Positions 1 to 7,727 of a stretch of DNA of 64,000 nucleotides are shown one piece after another. The notes below the pieces were generated by a model. The model had not been told where the DNA came from and did no database searches. It saw only the letters and a program-made list of their open reading frames with translations. The DNA lies in the NCBI RefSeq assembly GCF_900129405.1, contig NZ_FQVQ01000001.1:124001-188000 (forward strand), written 5' to 3'. Source of the DNA: Flavobacterium fontis. GTDB lineage: Bacteria; Bacteroidota; Bacteroidia; Flavobacteriales; Flavobacteriaceae. Position 1 is the first letter of the stretch; each line of letters begins with the position of its first letter. A program made the position numbers and the translations under genes.

Positions 1-2
1 AA

Positions 3-218
3 ATCGGAGTATACACCGCCAACGATTATGTGGATATTTTACGCAAATTAATTGCGACTTGGGAAATTGACAAAATAACCAGTCTAACCGATGAAGCCGA
101 ACGCGCTCGTGATTATTTGATGAAATTACCCGATCGTATGGCGCGTATTTCTGAACGATTGGTTTTGCCAGATGAAACCAAAAAATTCAAGTGGGTACAA
201 CCGGCTTTAGCGATATAA
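3..218 (+). CDS. acyl-[ACP] desaturase, C-terminal fragment (runs off window)
   Basis: Only the last 71 codons lie in the window, read in the frame that begins at base 3 and ends with TAA at 216-218. The visible residues (IGVYTANDYVDIL, then TWEIDKITSLTDEAERARDY and LPDRMARISER) match the C-terminal end of plant-type stearoyl-ACP desaturases, where the family has a VYTAxDYADIL stretch followed by a KAQDYVCGLPPRIRRLEER-like helix. This soluble di-iron enzyme family introduces a double bond into ACP-bound fatty acids. The iron ligands are upstream of the window and cannot be checked. The next gene starts one base after the stop, so the two are probably co-transcribed. Confidence 0.75.
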   Translation: MGVYTANDYVDILRKLIATWEIDKITSLTDEAERARDYLMKLPDRMARISERLVLPDETKKFKWVQPALAI

Positions 219-219
219 A

Positions 220-864
220 ATGGGGATTGTTGACGCGACGATTATTTTTGTAAAACAACAGCTAGAAGGTGCCGAAGCAGGGCACGATTGGTTTCATATT
301 GAACGGGTTTATCGAAATGCCCTTCGTATCGCCGAACACGAAAATTGCCATCGGGAAGTAGTACAATTGGCCGCTTTACTGCATGACATTGCCGATAGTA
401 AATTCCACGGTGGTGATGAAAGCATTGGCCCCAAAACGGCGCGAACTTTTTTAGAAAGTCAGCACTCCGATGAAGCTACCATTGATCATGTGGTAAAAAT
501 CATCGAAAATATTTCATTCAAAGGCGGAAAAACCGACAGGACGTTTTCTTCTTTAGAATTGGATATCGTGCAAGATGCCGACCGTTTGGATGCCATTGGC
601 GCCATTGGGATTGCCCGAACGTTCAATTATGGGGGGTTCAAAAACCGACCGTTGTATGATCCCGCCATTGCGCCCAACCTGCACATGACTAAAGAAGAAT
701 ATAAGGCGAGTCAGGCTCCGACGCTTAATCATTTTTATGAAAAACTCCTCTTATTGAAAGACCGAATGAATACCGCTACAGGAAAAAAAATGGCCGAAGA
801 CCGCCATCGATTTATGGAAGTTTTTTTAGCCCAATTTTATGCCGAATGGGACGGAGAAAAATAA
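220..864 (+). CDS. HD-domain phosphohydrolase
   Basis: This 214-residue soluble protein has an HD-superfamily metal site: His near residue 22 (AGHDWFHIERV), the paired LLHDIAD at about residues 52-58, and a late Asp in IVQDADRLDAIGAIG at about 117-130. It resembles the YedJ/YpgQ group of predicted metal-dependent phosphohydrolases, whose natural substrates are generally unknown. It begins one base after the desaturase stop, which suggests translational coupling, and is followed directly by a strong terminator. A nucleotide or phosphate-ester hydrolase role is known for the family but not shown by the sequence. Confidence 0.8.
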   Translation: MGIVDATIIFVKQQLEGAEAGHDWFHIERVYRNALRIAEHENCHREVVQLAALLHDIADSKFHGGDESIGPKTARTFLESQHSDEATIDHVVKIIENISFKGGKTDRTFSSLELDIVQDADRLDAIGAIGIARTFNYGGFKNRPLYDPAIAPNLHMTKEEYKASQAPTLNHFYEKLLLLKDRMNTATGKKMAEDRHRFMEVFLAQFYAEWDGEK

Positions 865-891
865 AAAAGAGAACCGATGAGGTTCTCTTTT
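865..891. terminator. bidirectional terminator hairpin, copy 1
   Basis: A perfect 11-base-pair stem (AAAAGAGAACC / GGTTCTCTTTT) encloses the loop GATGA. A-run and T-run flanks make it usable on both strands. It separates the plus-strand HD gene (stop 864) from the minus-strand gene ending at 892. An identical 27-base copy lies at 2533-2559. Confidence 0.85.
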
Positions 892-2448
892 TTAGTTCTC
901 TATTTCTACTTTTAAAAGTTGTTTCTTTTTTCCTTTTTGTCCCAAAATGAAAACGGAACGATTAGAGAATACACCATTAGAAACCATTAATGGGACTTCA
1001 ATGTTTTCATTGTCTAAAACTTTACTATAACTAATACCCCCATTTTCGTTAAGTTTAATTACAAAGAGGTTTGATTTTTGAGCTTTCGTTTGTACAAATT
1101 GAATGCGGTCTTGACCAAGATTGTAAATGTTTTCACCTGCGTTAATATAAAAATAAGCATCATTTCCGAGGACCGTAGTGCAATACGAAATAAATGATGA
1201 TCTGTAATTTGTAACTTCCCGTTTGTTTATATTTCTAGCCCAGACCATTTCGCCTGAAGTATTGATTCGGGCACAAACAATGTCATCGTAGTGTGCTAAT
1301 GATCTAACAGCAGTGCCCCCATTTGCTGTAAATACAGTGTAGGGGGTTAAATAATACTCTTCCGCATTGAAAATAATATCATTTGTAGCGGTAATCGTGA
1401 TATTTTTAAAGATTAAGTTTTTTAATTCTTTATCTCTATTTTCACCATACTTGTCAATCATAAATTGTTCTGTAAAGGGATTGAACTTTGATTTTTTTAC
1501 CGTCAAATTCAATGGATCTAAATCGAAGTAGCAAATTCCTTTGAAACGGGTGTCTTTTCGTTCGGAGTAAAAACCGACACAAGCAATTCGATCCTCAAAT
1601 GCAATAGCTTTTAAGCTTGGAGCAAAATAGGTATTAGTTTCAATGGTTTGAGAGATTTCGGAATCGTTGGTAATTCGCGTGATTTCATATTCATATTTAC
1701 CTCCTTCTTTCTTCTTTTTGGCATCCTTAGTATGTACTTTTCCTAAGATATATAATGTTTTCCCATCCTTGGAAACATCGATGTTTTCGTACTCAAATTT
1801 GCGGTCTTTAATTTCTTTTTTAAACACATGGTCAATTTTTTTATTTAAGTTGTTATCAAACATCACTATTTTATGCGTCTCCATTCCAGTGTTGTTGATG
1901 TCAACCGTTATAGCAAAAGCAGTTTTATCTTGGTTTACAATCATACTTGCCCCAGAATCTTCATCAAAATTCGATAAACTTAAAACTTCAAACCCTTTTA
2001 TTTGTTCCGATTCAACGCGAAACAATTCACGCGATTCAAAATTAAATTCATTAAAAGGAGTAGTCATGGCCATACATTGATATACCCCTTCCTGTTTATT
2101 ATATTGAAACATAATAATATGGATTTTATCACCACTACTTATCATGCCCAGTACATTACATTGCTTTATGTTTTTTTCTGCTTTTGGATTAAAGTCATAC
2201 TCTTTTACTAATTTCATGTTGGTGTCATAGTGTTCAAAATAATAACCATAACCATTGCTAAATGGACCACCATCATAAGAACGAATCATAATTACTCCTC
2301 CTTTTCTATCATTTTCAGCAAAATACAATTCGGAGTTTTTGAAGCTATCTTTAAAAATGTCACTTTTATTCCATTTAAATTTAAGATCTTGTGCTACACT
2401 GGAATAAGTAAGAAAAAGTAAAGAAAAAAGGTTGATTAGTTTTTTCAT
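892..2448 (-). CDS. secreted protein of unknown function
   Basis: This 518-residue protein starts with a signal peptide (MKKLINLFSLLFLTYSSVAQ) followed by a probable mature N-terminus. I do not recognise a named domain. The body is rich in repeated beta-strand-like blocks (for example DNNLNKKIDHVFKKE, VSKDGKTLYILGK, INTSGEMVWARNI), which suggests a beta-propeller-like fold. It lacks an obvious T9SS sorting tail and a lipobox, so periplasmic location is the simplest guess. It is bracketed by two identical terminator hairpins, so it is probably a single-gene unit. No TAnnTTTG promoter match was found just upstream. Confidence 0.7.
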   Translation of the reverse strand: MKKLINLFSLLFLTYSSVAQDLKFKWNKSDIFKDSFKNSELYFAENDRKGGVIMIRSYDGGPFSNGYGYYFEHYDTNMKLVKEYDFNPKAEKNIKQCNVLGMISSGDKIHIIMFQYNKQEGVYQCMAMTTPFNEFNFESRELFRVESEQIKGFEVLSLSNFDEDSGASMIVNQDKTAFAITVDINNTGMETHKIVMFDNNLNKKIDHVFKKEIKDRKFEYENIDVSKDGKTLYILGKVHTKDAKKKKEGGKYEYEITRITNDSEISQTIETNTYFAPSLKAIAFEDRIACVGFYSERKDTRFKGICYFDLDPLNLTVKKSKFNPFTEQFMIDKYGENRDKELKNLIFKNITITATNDIIFNAEEYYLTPYTVFTANGGTAVRSLAHYDDIVCARINTSGEMVWARNINKREVTNYRSSFISYCTTVLGNDAYFYINAGENIYNLGQDRIQFVQTKAQKSNLFVIKLNENGGISYSKVLDNENIEVPLMVSNGVFSNRSVFILGQKGKKKQLLKVEIEN

Positions 2449-2532
2449 AAATTAAAGTTTTTTGATTTACGTGGATTAAATTTCGGCGTTTATTCAAAAA
2501 CGAATATTGGCGAAAATAATAAAAAGGATAAA

Positions 2533-2559
2533 AAAAGAGAACCGATGAGGTTCTCTTTT
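2533..2559 (-). terminator. terminator hairpin, copy 2
   Basis: The same 27 bases as the hairpin at 865-891 (11-bp stem, GATGA loop). Read on the minus strand it follows the lipoprotein gene ending at 2567 and is followed by a T-run. Confidence 0.8.
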
Positions 2560-2566
2560 TATTTGT

Positions 2567-2980
2567 TTAAGGGATTCGGGTCAACACCGAGAGGTAAGGA
2601 ACTCCCCCAATATCAAATCGTACTTTTAATGTAGTCGCATTGAGTAGTAGGATTTCCCCTGTTACCGAGCTGTTGTCGGCATACGTAATGGTAAAGGTAT
2701 TGTTGTTTTTGGTCCAAACGCCAATATCAATTGTTTCCTCACAATCCAAATCATAATAATGATCCCGAAGTGCTCCATTAGCTGCAATTTCTGAAAAGTC
2801 TTTCACACAACCCGGAGAATGCTCATAAGGTTCTAAAATTTCTTGATTGTTAACGATACTGCCTTCTTGCGTAAATTGCCATTTGCCCACAATGGACGGT
2901 GCTTGGGCTTCATCATTGTCATTTTTACTGCAGCTTAAAACAGTAAATGCCAGAAAGGCAATGCATAGAATTTTTTTCAT
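2567..2980 (-). CDS. small lipoprotein, lipocalin-like
   Basis: This 137-residue protein has a lipoprotein signal (MKKILCIAFLAFTVLSC, with Cys17 as the likely lipidated residue) and an acidic linker. It then has the SIVGKWQFT motif near residue 30, typical of the lipocalin-like lipoproteins common in Bacteroidota. Later strands (WTKNNNTFTITYADNS, TLKVRFDI) fit a small beta-barrel. The ligand is unknown. It lies 17 bases after the crotonase gene in the direction of transcription and is followed by a terminator, so it may be the last gene of that unit. Confidence 0.75.
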   Translation of the reverse strand: MKKILCIAFLAFTVLSCSKNDNDEAQAPSIVGKWQFTQEGSIVNNQEILEPYEHSPGCVKDFSEIAANGALRDHYYDLDCEETIDIGVWTKNNNTFTITYADNSSVTGEILLLNATTLKVRFDIGGVPYLSVLTRIP

Positions 2981-2997
2981 ATAGTTTAAATTAGGTA

Positions 2998-3780
2998 TTA
3001 TTTTCCTGGGAAAGTAGCTTTGCGTTTTTCTAAGAACGCTGTTGTTCCCTCTTTAAAATCTTCGGTTCCAAAACATTTTCCAAACGACTTGATTTCGGTT
3101 TTGAATCCTTCTTTGGTATCTATCAACCCTGCATTCACCGCTTTGATGGCATAACTAATGGCTACAGGTGAATTTTTTGTGATTTTGCTTGCAATGTCTT
3201 TAGTGAATTCTAACAATTCGGCTTGGGGAACAACATGATTGACTAAACCATAACTTTTTGCCGTTTCGGCATCAATCATTCCCGCCGTCATAATCATTTC
3301 CATGGCGCGCCCTTTACCCACCAATTGGGGTAAACGTTGTGTTCCGCCATAGCCTGGAATCACCCCTAAAGTCACTTCGGGTAAGCCCATTTTGGCATTG
3401 TCGGAAGCAATTCGAAAATGGCAAGCCATCGCCAATTCCAATCCGCCACCCAAAGCAAAACCATTCACTGCTGCAATGACGGGCGTTTTCATGTTTTCGA
3501 CAAAATCAAATAGGATTTCTTGTCCTAAAGCCGCCAATTGCGCGCCCTCTTCAATAGAGAAATGGGCAAATTCAGAGATATCAGCACCTGCAACAAAGGC
3601 TTTTTCACCCGATCCAGTCAAAATAATCGCTTTGATCGTCGCTTCGGCATCCAATTGGGCTAAGGCATCGTGCAATTCTTGAATCGTTGCTTTGTTCAAT
3701 GCATTAAGTTTGCTCGGACGGTTGATGGTGAGGGTAGCCAAATGACCTTCCGTGGCTACGAGAATATTTTCAAATGTCAT
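2998..3780 (-). CDS. enoyl-CoA hydratase/isomerase (crotonase family)
   Basis: This 260-residue protein has the full crotonase fold. The oxyanion-hole segment AFVAGADISEF is at about residues 60-70, AAVNGFALGGGLELAMACHFRIA at about 100-122, and GLPEVTLGVIPGYGGTQRL at about 130-148. Both catalytic glutamates expected of true enoyl-CoA hydratases are present (in GGLELA and LPEVTLG), so hydration of trans-2-enoyl-CoA in beta-oxidation is likely. Length and spacing are normal for a single-domain member. The histidine kinase gene lies 12 bases upstream and the lipoprotein 17 bases downstream on the same strand. Confidence 0.88.
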   Translation of the reverse strand: MTFENILVATEGHLATLTINRPSKLNALNKATIQELHDALAQLDAEATIKAIILTGSGEKAFVAGADISEFAHFSIEEGAQLAALGQEILFDFVENMKTPVIAAVNGFALGGGLELAMACHFRIASDNAKMGLPEVTLGVIPGYGGTQRLPQLVGKGRAMEMIMTAGMIDAETAKSYGLVNHVVPQAELLEFTKDIASKITKNSPVAISYAIKAVNAGLIDTKEGFKTEIKSFGKCFGTEDFKEGTTAFLEKRKATFPGK

Positions 3781-3792
3781 AGGTATATTTTT

Positions 3793-5262
3793 TTAAGGAT
3801 TTATGCGCGGTAATGTTACTTTAAAGGTAGTGCCTTTATGGGATTCGGACTCAAAAGTAATGGTTCCTTTATAATTTTCAATAATATTTTTAATAATCCC
3901 CAACCCGAGTCCCATGCCGCTCGTTTTGGTAGTGAACTTAGGTTCAAAGATTCGCTCTTGATAATCAGGGTCAATTCCAACGCCATTGTCTTTGACCAAA
4001 ATAACCACCCCTTCCCAATTTTGGTATACGCTAACTTGAATTCGTTTTTCCTCTTGAATTTCTGGAATGGCTTGAATGGCATTTTTGACCAAATTGGTAA
4101 TAATACGAATGAGTTGCGTGCGGTCCATGACCGTGATGATTTCTGGTTCGGCAGACTGAAACTCAATAAATTCTTCATTAAAAATATCTAGGGAAAACTC
4201 TACAACTTCAACCACATTGAGTGTTTCATTTTGCTGTGCAGGCATCGAGGCAAAGTTAGAAAACGCCGAAGCCACTGCCGTCATCGTATCGATTTGTTGA
4301 ATTAAGGTTTTGGTGTAATCGTTGAGTTTCTGTCGTAAATTCGGATCGTTTTCATCAAATTTTCGTTGAAAACTTTGTACCGTTAAACGCATCGGGGTCA
4401 ACGGATTTTTGATTTCATGAGCAACCTGTTTCGCCATTTCGCGCCACGCTTGTTCCCGTTCGGATTGGGCCAACATCGAGGCACTTTCTTCCAGTTTGTC
4501 CACCATCGCATTGTACGCTTTAATCAAGGAGTTTATCTCACGACTGTTGTCTTCAATCATGATTTTCTCATTTTTTTGATTCAAGCTCGTTTCATTGATT
4601 TTGTCCGAAATCGTTTTTAGCGATTGGGTGATGTAAGAGGAAAGGAAATACGCCAAGGCAAAGGCAATAATTAGCATGAAAAAATACACCTGACTCAACC
4701 GTACCAAGAAATTCTGGATTTCATTCTCGTAAATACTGTCGTCTTCAACATAGGGAAGATTAAGGATTCCAAGCGGTTTGAACCGATCGTCTTTGATTTG
4801 GGTAAACGATGAACGAATTTTCAACCCATCCATGTTTTTAATGTCAACATACCGTTTCTCAATCGAAGACTGGACCAGTTTCAATATATATTTTGGAATA
4901 GGCGGTGAAATGCTATCGACGGCAAAGGAAGCTTTGGACGATTTTAACAAATTTCCTTTTAAACTGTAAATATTAATTTCGACACTGTGAATATCGGAAA
5001 GCTCGTGAATTTTATCTTTAAATATTAACGGTAAATTTTTCTCCGTTAACGGGTAAGTCGTGTTGGATAAAATATAGTTGATGTGTTCCCGAACTGCATC
5101 TTCCTTGCGCTCCAAACGCTCTTGATGGTAATTTCGCGCCTCACTTTTGAACTGAAACAACGAAATCGAGGCCATTAAGATCGATGCAATCAAAATCAAT
5201 ACAATCATCGCCAGGAAAATCCGGATACGAAGGGAAAGCATGGATATTTTGAAGTTTAGCAT
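3793..5262 (-). CDS. membrane sensor histidine kinase (HAMP, HisKA, HATPase)
   Basis: This 489-residue protein has a transmembrane segment at about residues 13-32, a periplasmic sensor region of about 150 residues, a second membrane segment near 190-210 and a HAMP-like linker. The phospho-accepting His is in EMAKQVAHEIKNPLTPMRL. An ATP-binding domain follows with N-box NLVKNAIQAI, G1 box DNGVGID and a second glycine box GMGLGLGI. The HEIKNPLTP form resembles NtrY-like kinases. No response regulator is adjacent. ATG at 5262 directly touches the heptad repeat array; ATG at 5241 is an alternative start that still keeps the membrane segment. If 5262 is used, the array forms the entire 5-prime leader. 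Confidence 0.88.
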   Translation of the reverse strand: MLNFKISMLSLRIRIFLAMIVLILIASILMASISLFQFKSEARNYHQERLERKEDAVREHINYILSNTTYPLTEKNLPLIFKDKIHELSDIHSVEINIYSLKGNLLKSSKASFAVDSISPPIPKYILKLVQSSIEKRYVDIKNMDGLKIRSSFTQIKDDRFKPLGILNLPYVEDDSIYENEIQNFLVRLSQVYFFMLIIAFALAYFLSSYITQSLKTISDKINETSLNQKNEKIMIEDNSREINSLIKAYNAMVDKLEESASMLAQSEREQAWREMAKQVAHEIKNPLTPMRLTVQSFQRKFDENDPNLRQKLNDYTKTLIQQIDTMTAVASAFSNFASMPAQQNETLNVVEVVEFSLDIFNEEFIEFQSAEPEIITVMDRTQLIRIITNLVKNAIQAIPEIQEEKRIQVSVYQNWEGVVILVKDNGVGIDPDYQERIFEPKFTTKTSGMGLGLGIIKNIIENYKGTITFESESHKGTTFKVTLPRINP

Positions 5263-5387
5263 CAGTGTTCAGTGTTCAGTGTTCAGTGTTCAGTGTTCAG
5301 TGTTCAGTGTTCAGTGTTCAGTGTTCAGTGTTCAGTGTTCAGTGTTCAGTGTTCAGTGTTCAGTGTTCAGTGTTCAGTGTTCAGTGT
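5263..5387. repeat. heptad tandem array H1 (CAGTGTT, about 18 copies)
   Basis: An uninterrupted run of the 7-base unit CAGTGTT covers 125 bases with no visible unit variation. Read on the other strand the unit is CTGAACA. It runs from the start codon of the histidine kinase to nine bases before the stop of the four-helix-bundle gene. Together with the oppositely oriented array at 5884-5994 it brackets that gene. Confidence 0.97.
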
Positions 5388-5396
5388 AAAATTTTA

Positions 5397-5774
5397 CTAA
5401 GGTAGTTTTTTCGCTCCGAATTTTTCTGGGTGAATGATCATGTAGCCAATCAACTTCCCAATTTCATTGCTTTTAGCAACTAACAAAGTAAATGTTTTTT
5501 GATCAATGTAATGGCATTCTAAGGCAAATTCAAACCAACATTGTGTCTCGGTATTTTCGGTATCTGCATCCGAAAGTTTACTGATAAAATGTTTTGGATA
5601 ACCTCTTTTTCGATACGCTTCGGCGATATTTGAACAGGTACTTCGCGAACTTCTTCTTATTTGATCCGTTAACGAATACATTTCCTCTTTCGGAAACGTA
5701 CGGCTAATTTCAAATATCTCCATAGCTAGTTCAAAGCCTTTTTGATAGGCTAATAAATCTTGAAATCTGTGCAT
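5397..5774 (-). CDS. four-helix-bundle protein, S23/IVP family (copy 1)
   Basis: This 125-residue protein carries the family hallmarks: the opening HRFQDLLAYQKGFELAMEIF, the core SLTDQIRRSSRSTCSNIAEAY at about residues 34-54, and KLSDADTENTETQCWFEFAL at about 66-85. The family was first found in insertions within 23S rRNA genes of some bacteria, and a distant relative is Avd of diversity-generating retroelements. Its biochemical role is not established. Here no rRNA is near. The gene lies between two arrays of 7-base repeats pointing in opposite directions. A second, sequence-distinct member lies at 25635-26003 in the same kind of setting. A nucleic-acid-binding role in keeping or moving the arrays is inference. 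Confidence 0.88.
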   Translation of the reverse strand: MHRFQDLLAYQKGFELAMEIFEISRTFPKEEMYSLTDQIRRSSRSTCSNIAEAYRKRGYPKHFISKLSDADTENTETQCWFEFALECHYIDQKTFTLLVAKSNEIGKLIGYMIIHPEKFGAKKLP

Positions 5775-5883
5775 ATAAGTATTTTTTTGGCGGTTAAAAA
5801 AAGTGTGTATTTTAATTTATTATCATTCTTTGCAGTAGAAAATGCATTTTTTTGAATAGTGCTTTCTGCTTTATTATTGTATA

Positions 5884-5994
5884 CTGATTACTGTATACTA
5901 ATTACTGTATACTGATTACTGTATACTGATTACTGTATACTGATTACTGTATACTGATTACTGTATACTGCTTACTGCTTACTGTTCACTGAAA
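5884..5994. repeat. heptad tandem array H2 (CTGATTA / CTGTATA alternating)
   Basis: About sixteen 7-base units, mostly alternating CTGATTA and CTGTATA with variants CTAATTA, CTGCTTA, CTGTTCA and CTGAAAT. The units read on the plus strand, opposite to array H1. The last unit touches the stop codon of hemJ. Between this array and the four-helix-bundle gene lie about 110 AT-rich bases in which I see no gene. Confidence 0.95.
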
Positions 5995-6540
5995 TCACGA
6001 ATTATTTTTCTTTCTAATATTCTTGTAAAACTTGAAACCGAGCATGATGAGTATAGAGAATCCAATTATCCCTACGACGCCGTAAATCCAGTCGATGGCA
6101 TTTTTTAGAATGACCAAAAAGACTACCGCAAATAAGATAATCGTGGCGCCTTCGTTCCATAAGCGCATGAAATTGGAGGAATAGCGGGTGTCGTCGTTTT
6201 GCAACTGCTTGTAAATTTGATGGCATTTTAAATGATACGCCAAAAGAAGCGCAACAAATCCTAATTTCACTTGCATCCACGGCATGTACAACCACTCCGG
6301 ATTTAAATGCAGTAAGACCAGGGCAAACAATGTCGCCAACACTGCACTAGGCCACGTGATGATATACCACAACCGATAGGTCATGATTTTGTATTGCGCC
6401 CCGAGAATTTCCTTTTCAGGCGTAGGTTTGGATTGTGCTTCTATTTGATACACAAACAACCGAACAATGTAAAAGAGTCCGGCAAACCAAGTGATCACAA
6501 AGATCAAGTGCAAGGCCTTAATGTTATTGTAGAGTTCCAT
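5995..6540 (-). CDS. hemJ: protoporphyrinogen IX oxidase, HemJ type
   Basis: This 181-residue integral membrane protein has four or five hydrophobic helices. HemJ (UPF0093) features are IKALHLIFVITWFAGLFYIVRLFVY at the N-terminus, containing the conserved His at about residue 11, and MPWMQVKLGFVALLLAYH with the conserved Lys at about residues 85-102. The later block is RLWNEGATIILF. HemJ oxidises protoporphyrinogen IX to protoporphyrin IX in many bacteria that lack HemG and HemY. Its neighbour hemH performs the next step, and the other haem genes lie 2 kb away, which supports the call. Heptad arrays touch its 3-prime end and lie just before its 5-prime end. Confidence 0.88.
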   Translation of the reverse strand: MELYNNIKALHLIFVITWFAGLFYIVRLFVYQIEAQSKPTPEKEILGAQYKIMTYRLWYIITWPSAVLATLFALVLLHLNPEWLYMPWMQVKLGFVALLLAYHLKCHQIYKQLQNDDTRYSSNFMRLWNEGATIILFAVVFLVILKNAIDWIYGVVGIIGFSILIMLGFKFYKNIRKKNNS

Positions 6541-6546
6541 GGATGG

Positions 6547-6627
6547 GTTTCAGGTTTCAAGTTTCAGGTTTCAGGTTTCAAGTTTCAGGTTTCAGGTTTC
6601 AAGTTATTTAACTTGTAACTTAAAACA
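6547..6627. repeat. heptad array H3 (GTTTCAG/GTTTCAA x8) with short inverted arm
   Basis: Eight exact 7-base units (GTTTCAG or GTTTCAA; CTGAAAC or TTGAAAC on the other strand) run from 6547 to 6602. They are followed by units in the opposite direction (ACTTGTA, ACTTAAA). CAAGTT and AACTTG at the junction form a 6-bp stem with a 4-base loop. The array fills nearly all the space between hemH (stop 6632) and the hemJ start codon (6540). Confidence 0.93.
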
Positions 6628-6631
6628 AGAT

Positions 6632-7645
6632 TTAGTTTTTCCAATCGTTGACCCAATTGGCCACCACTTGACACCATTCGTCTTCATCGTTTAAACAAGG
6701 TACGGCAAAAAATTCCTCGCCTCCGTTTTCGATAAATTCTTCGTTAGCACGCATGGCAATTTCTTCCAAAGTTTCCAAACAATCCGACACAAATGCGGGT
6801 GTAACTACGGCTAATTTTTTGATTCCTTTCTTCGGCATTTTGTTGATTTCAACATCGGTGTAGGGTGTTAACCATTTGTCACCGGCCAAACGCGATTGGA
6901 AGGTCTGACTGTATTTTCCTTCTGGGATGCCCAATAATTCTACGACTTGACGCGTGGTTTCATAACATTGGTGACGGTAGCAAAACTCATGAGCTGGTGA
7001 AGCCGTGACACAGCATTTGTTGTCAATCGTACAATGCGACTTGGTAACATCCGTTTTGCGAATATGGCGTTTGGGAATGCCGTGGTACGAAAACAATAAA
7101 TGATCGTATGCAAAACCTTCCAAATGTTTTTTGATCGAATTTGCCAAGGCTTGGATAAAATCGGGCTTATTGTAAAAAGCGGGCACTTTGGTGATTTTCA
7201 TTTCTGGGAAATGCTTTTGTTGCAATTCATCGGCCAAAGCCCAAATGGTCGTGGTGGATGCCATAGCATATTGTGGGTACAAGGCCAATAACATGACATC
7301 GGTTACGCCTTTATCTTTCAATTCTTGCAAGCCTTTTTGAATCGTCATGGTGCCATAACGCATCGCCAAAGCCACAGGAACATCCACAAGTTTTTCCACC
7401 TTTTGGTGCATTTTTTTGGAAATCACAATCAAAGGCGACCCTTCATCCGTCCATATCTGACTGTACGCCTCAGCTGATTTTTTAGGTCGCGTTTGCAAAA
7501 TAATTCCGCGTACCAACAAAGCGCGTAATAAATAAGGAACGTCAATAACGTATTTATCCATTAAAAATTCGTCCAAATACGGCTTAACATCTTTGGGGGT
7601 CGGACTTTCAGGCGAACCAAGATTGACTAATAATACTCCTTTCAT
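6632..7645 (-). CDS. hemH: ferrochelatase
   Basis: This 337-residue enzyme inserts ferrous iron into protoporphyrin IX, the last step of protohaem synthesis. Visible landmarks are GVLLVNLGSPESPTPKDV at the N-terminus and the catalytic His in LLFSYHGIPKRHI at about residue 190. The late acidic NGGEEFFAVPCLNDEDEW lies near residue 320. A cysteine-rich insert (CTIDNKCC, then CYRHQCYETT) follows the catalytic His and resembles the internal cysteine group that holds a 2Fe-2S cluster in some bacterial ferrochelatases. The ATG at 7645 is preferred to a TTG nine bases upstream because MKGVLLVNLGSP is the usual family start. Confidence 0.93.
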   Translation of the reverse strand: MKGVLLVNLGSPESPTPKDVKPYLDEFLMDKYVIDVPYLLRALLVRGIILQTRPKKSAEAYSQIWTDEGSPLIVISKKMHQKVEKLVDVPVALAMRYGTMTIQKGLQELKDKGVTDVMLLALYPQYAMASTTTIWALADELQQKHFPEMKITKVPAFYNKPDFIQALANSIKKHLEGFAYDHLLFSYHGIPKRHIRKTDVTKSHCTIDNKCCVTASPAHEFCYRHQCYETTRQVVELLGIPEGKYSQTFQSRLAGDKWLTPYTDVEINKMPKKGIKKLAVVTPAFVSDCLETLEEIAMRANEEFIENGGEEFFAVPCLNDEDEWCQVVANWVNDWKN

Positions 7646-7727
7646 GTGTAGCAATTTATTTTTTTAAACGATTGAAATTTATTTTTTTGATAGTGGTAAA
7701 AAGGGTGACATTGGCAACCCTGTTTGG

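Noticed and set aside
1667-2421. Plus-strand frames opposite the secreted-protein gene
   Set aside because: They are mirror frames of the 518-residue gene, which has a signal peptide and consistent coding pattern.
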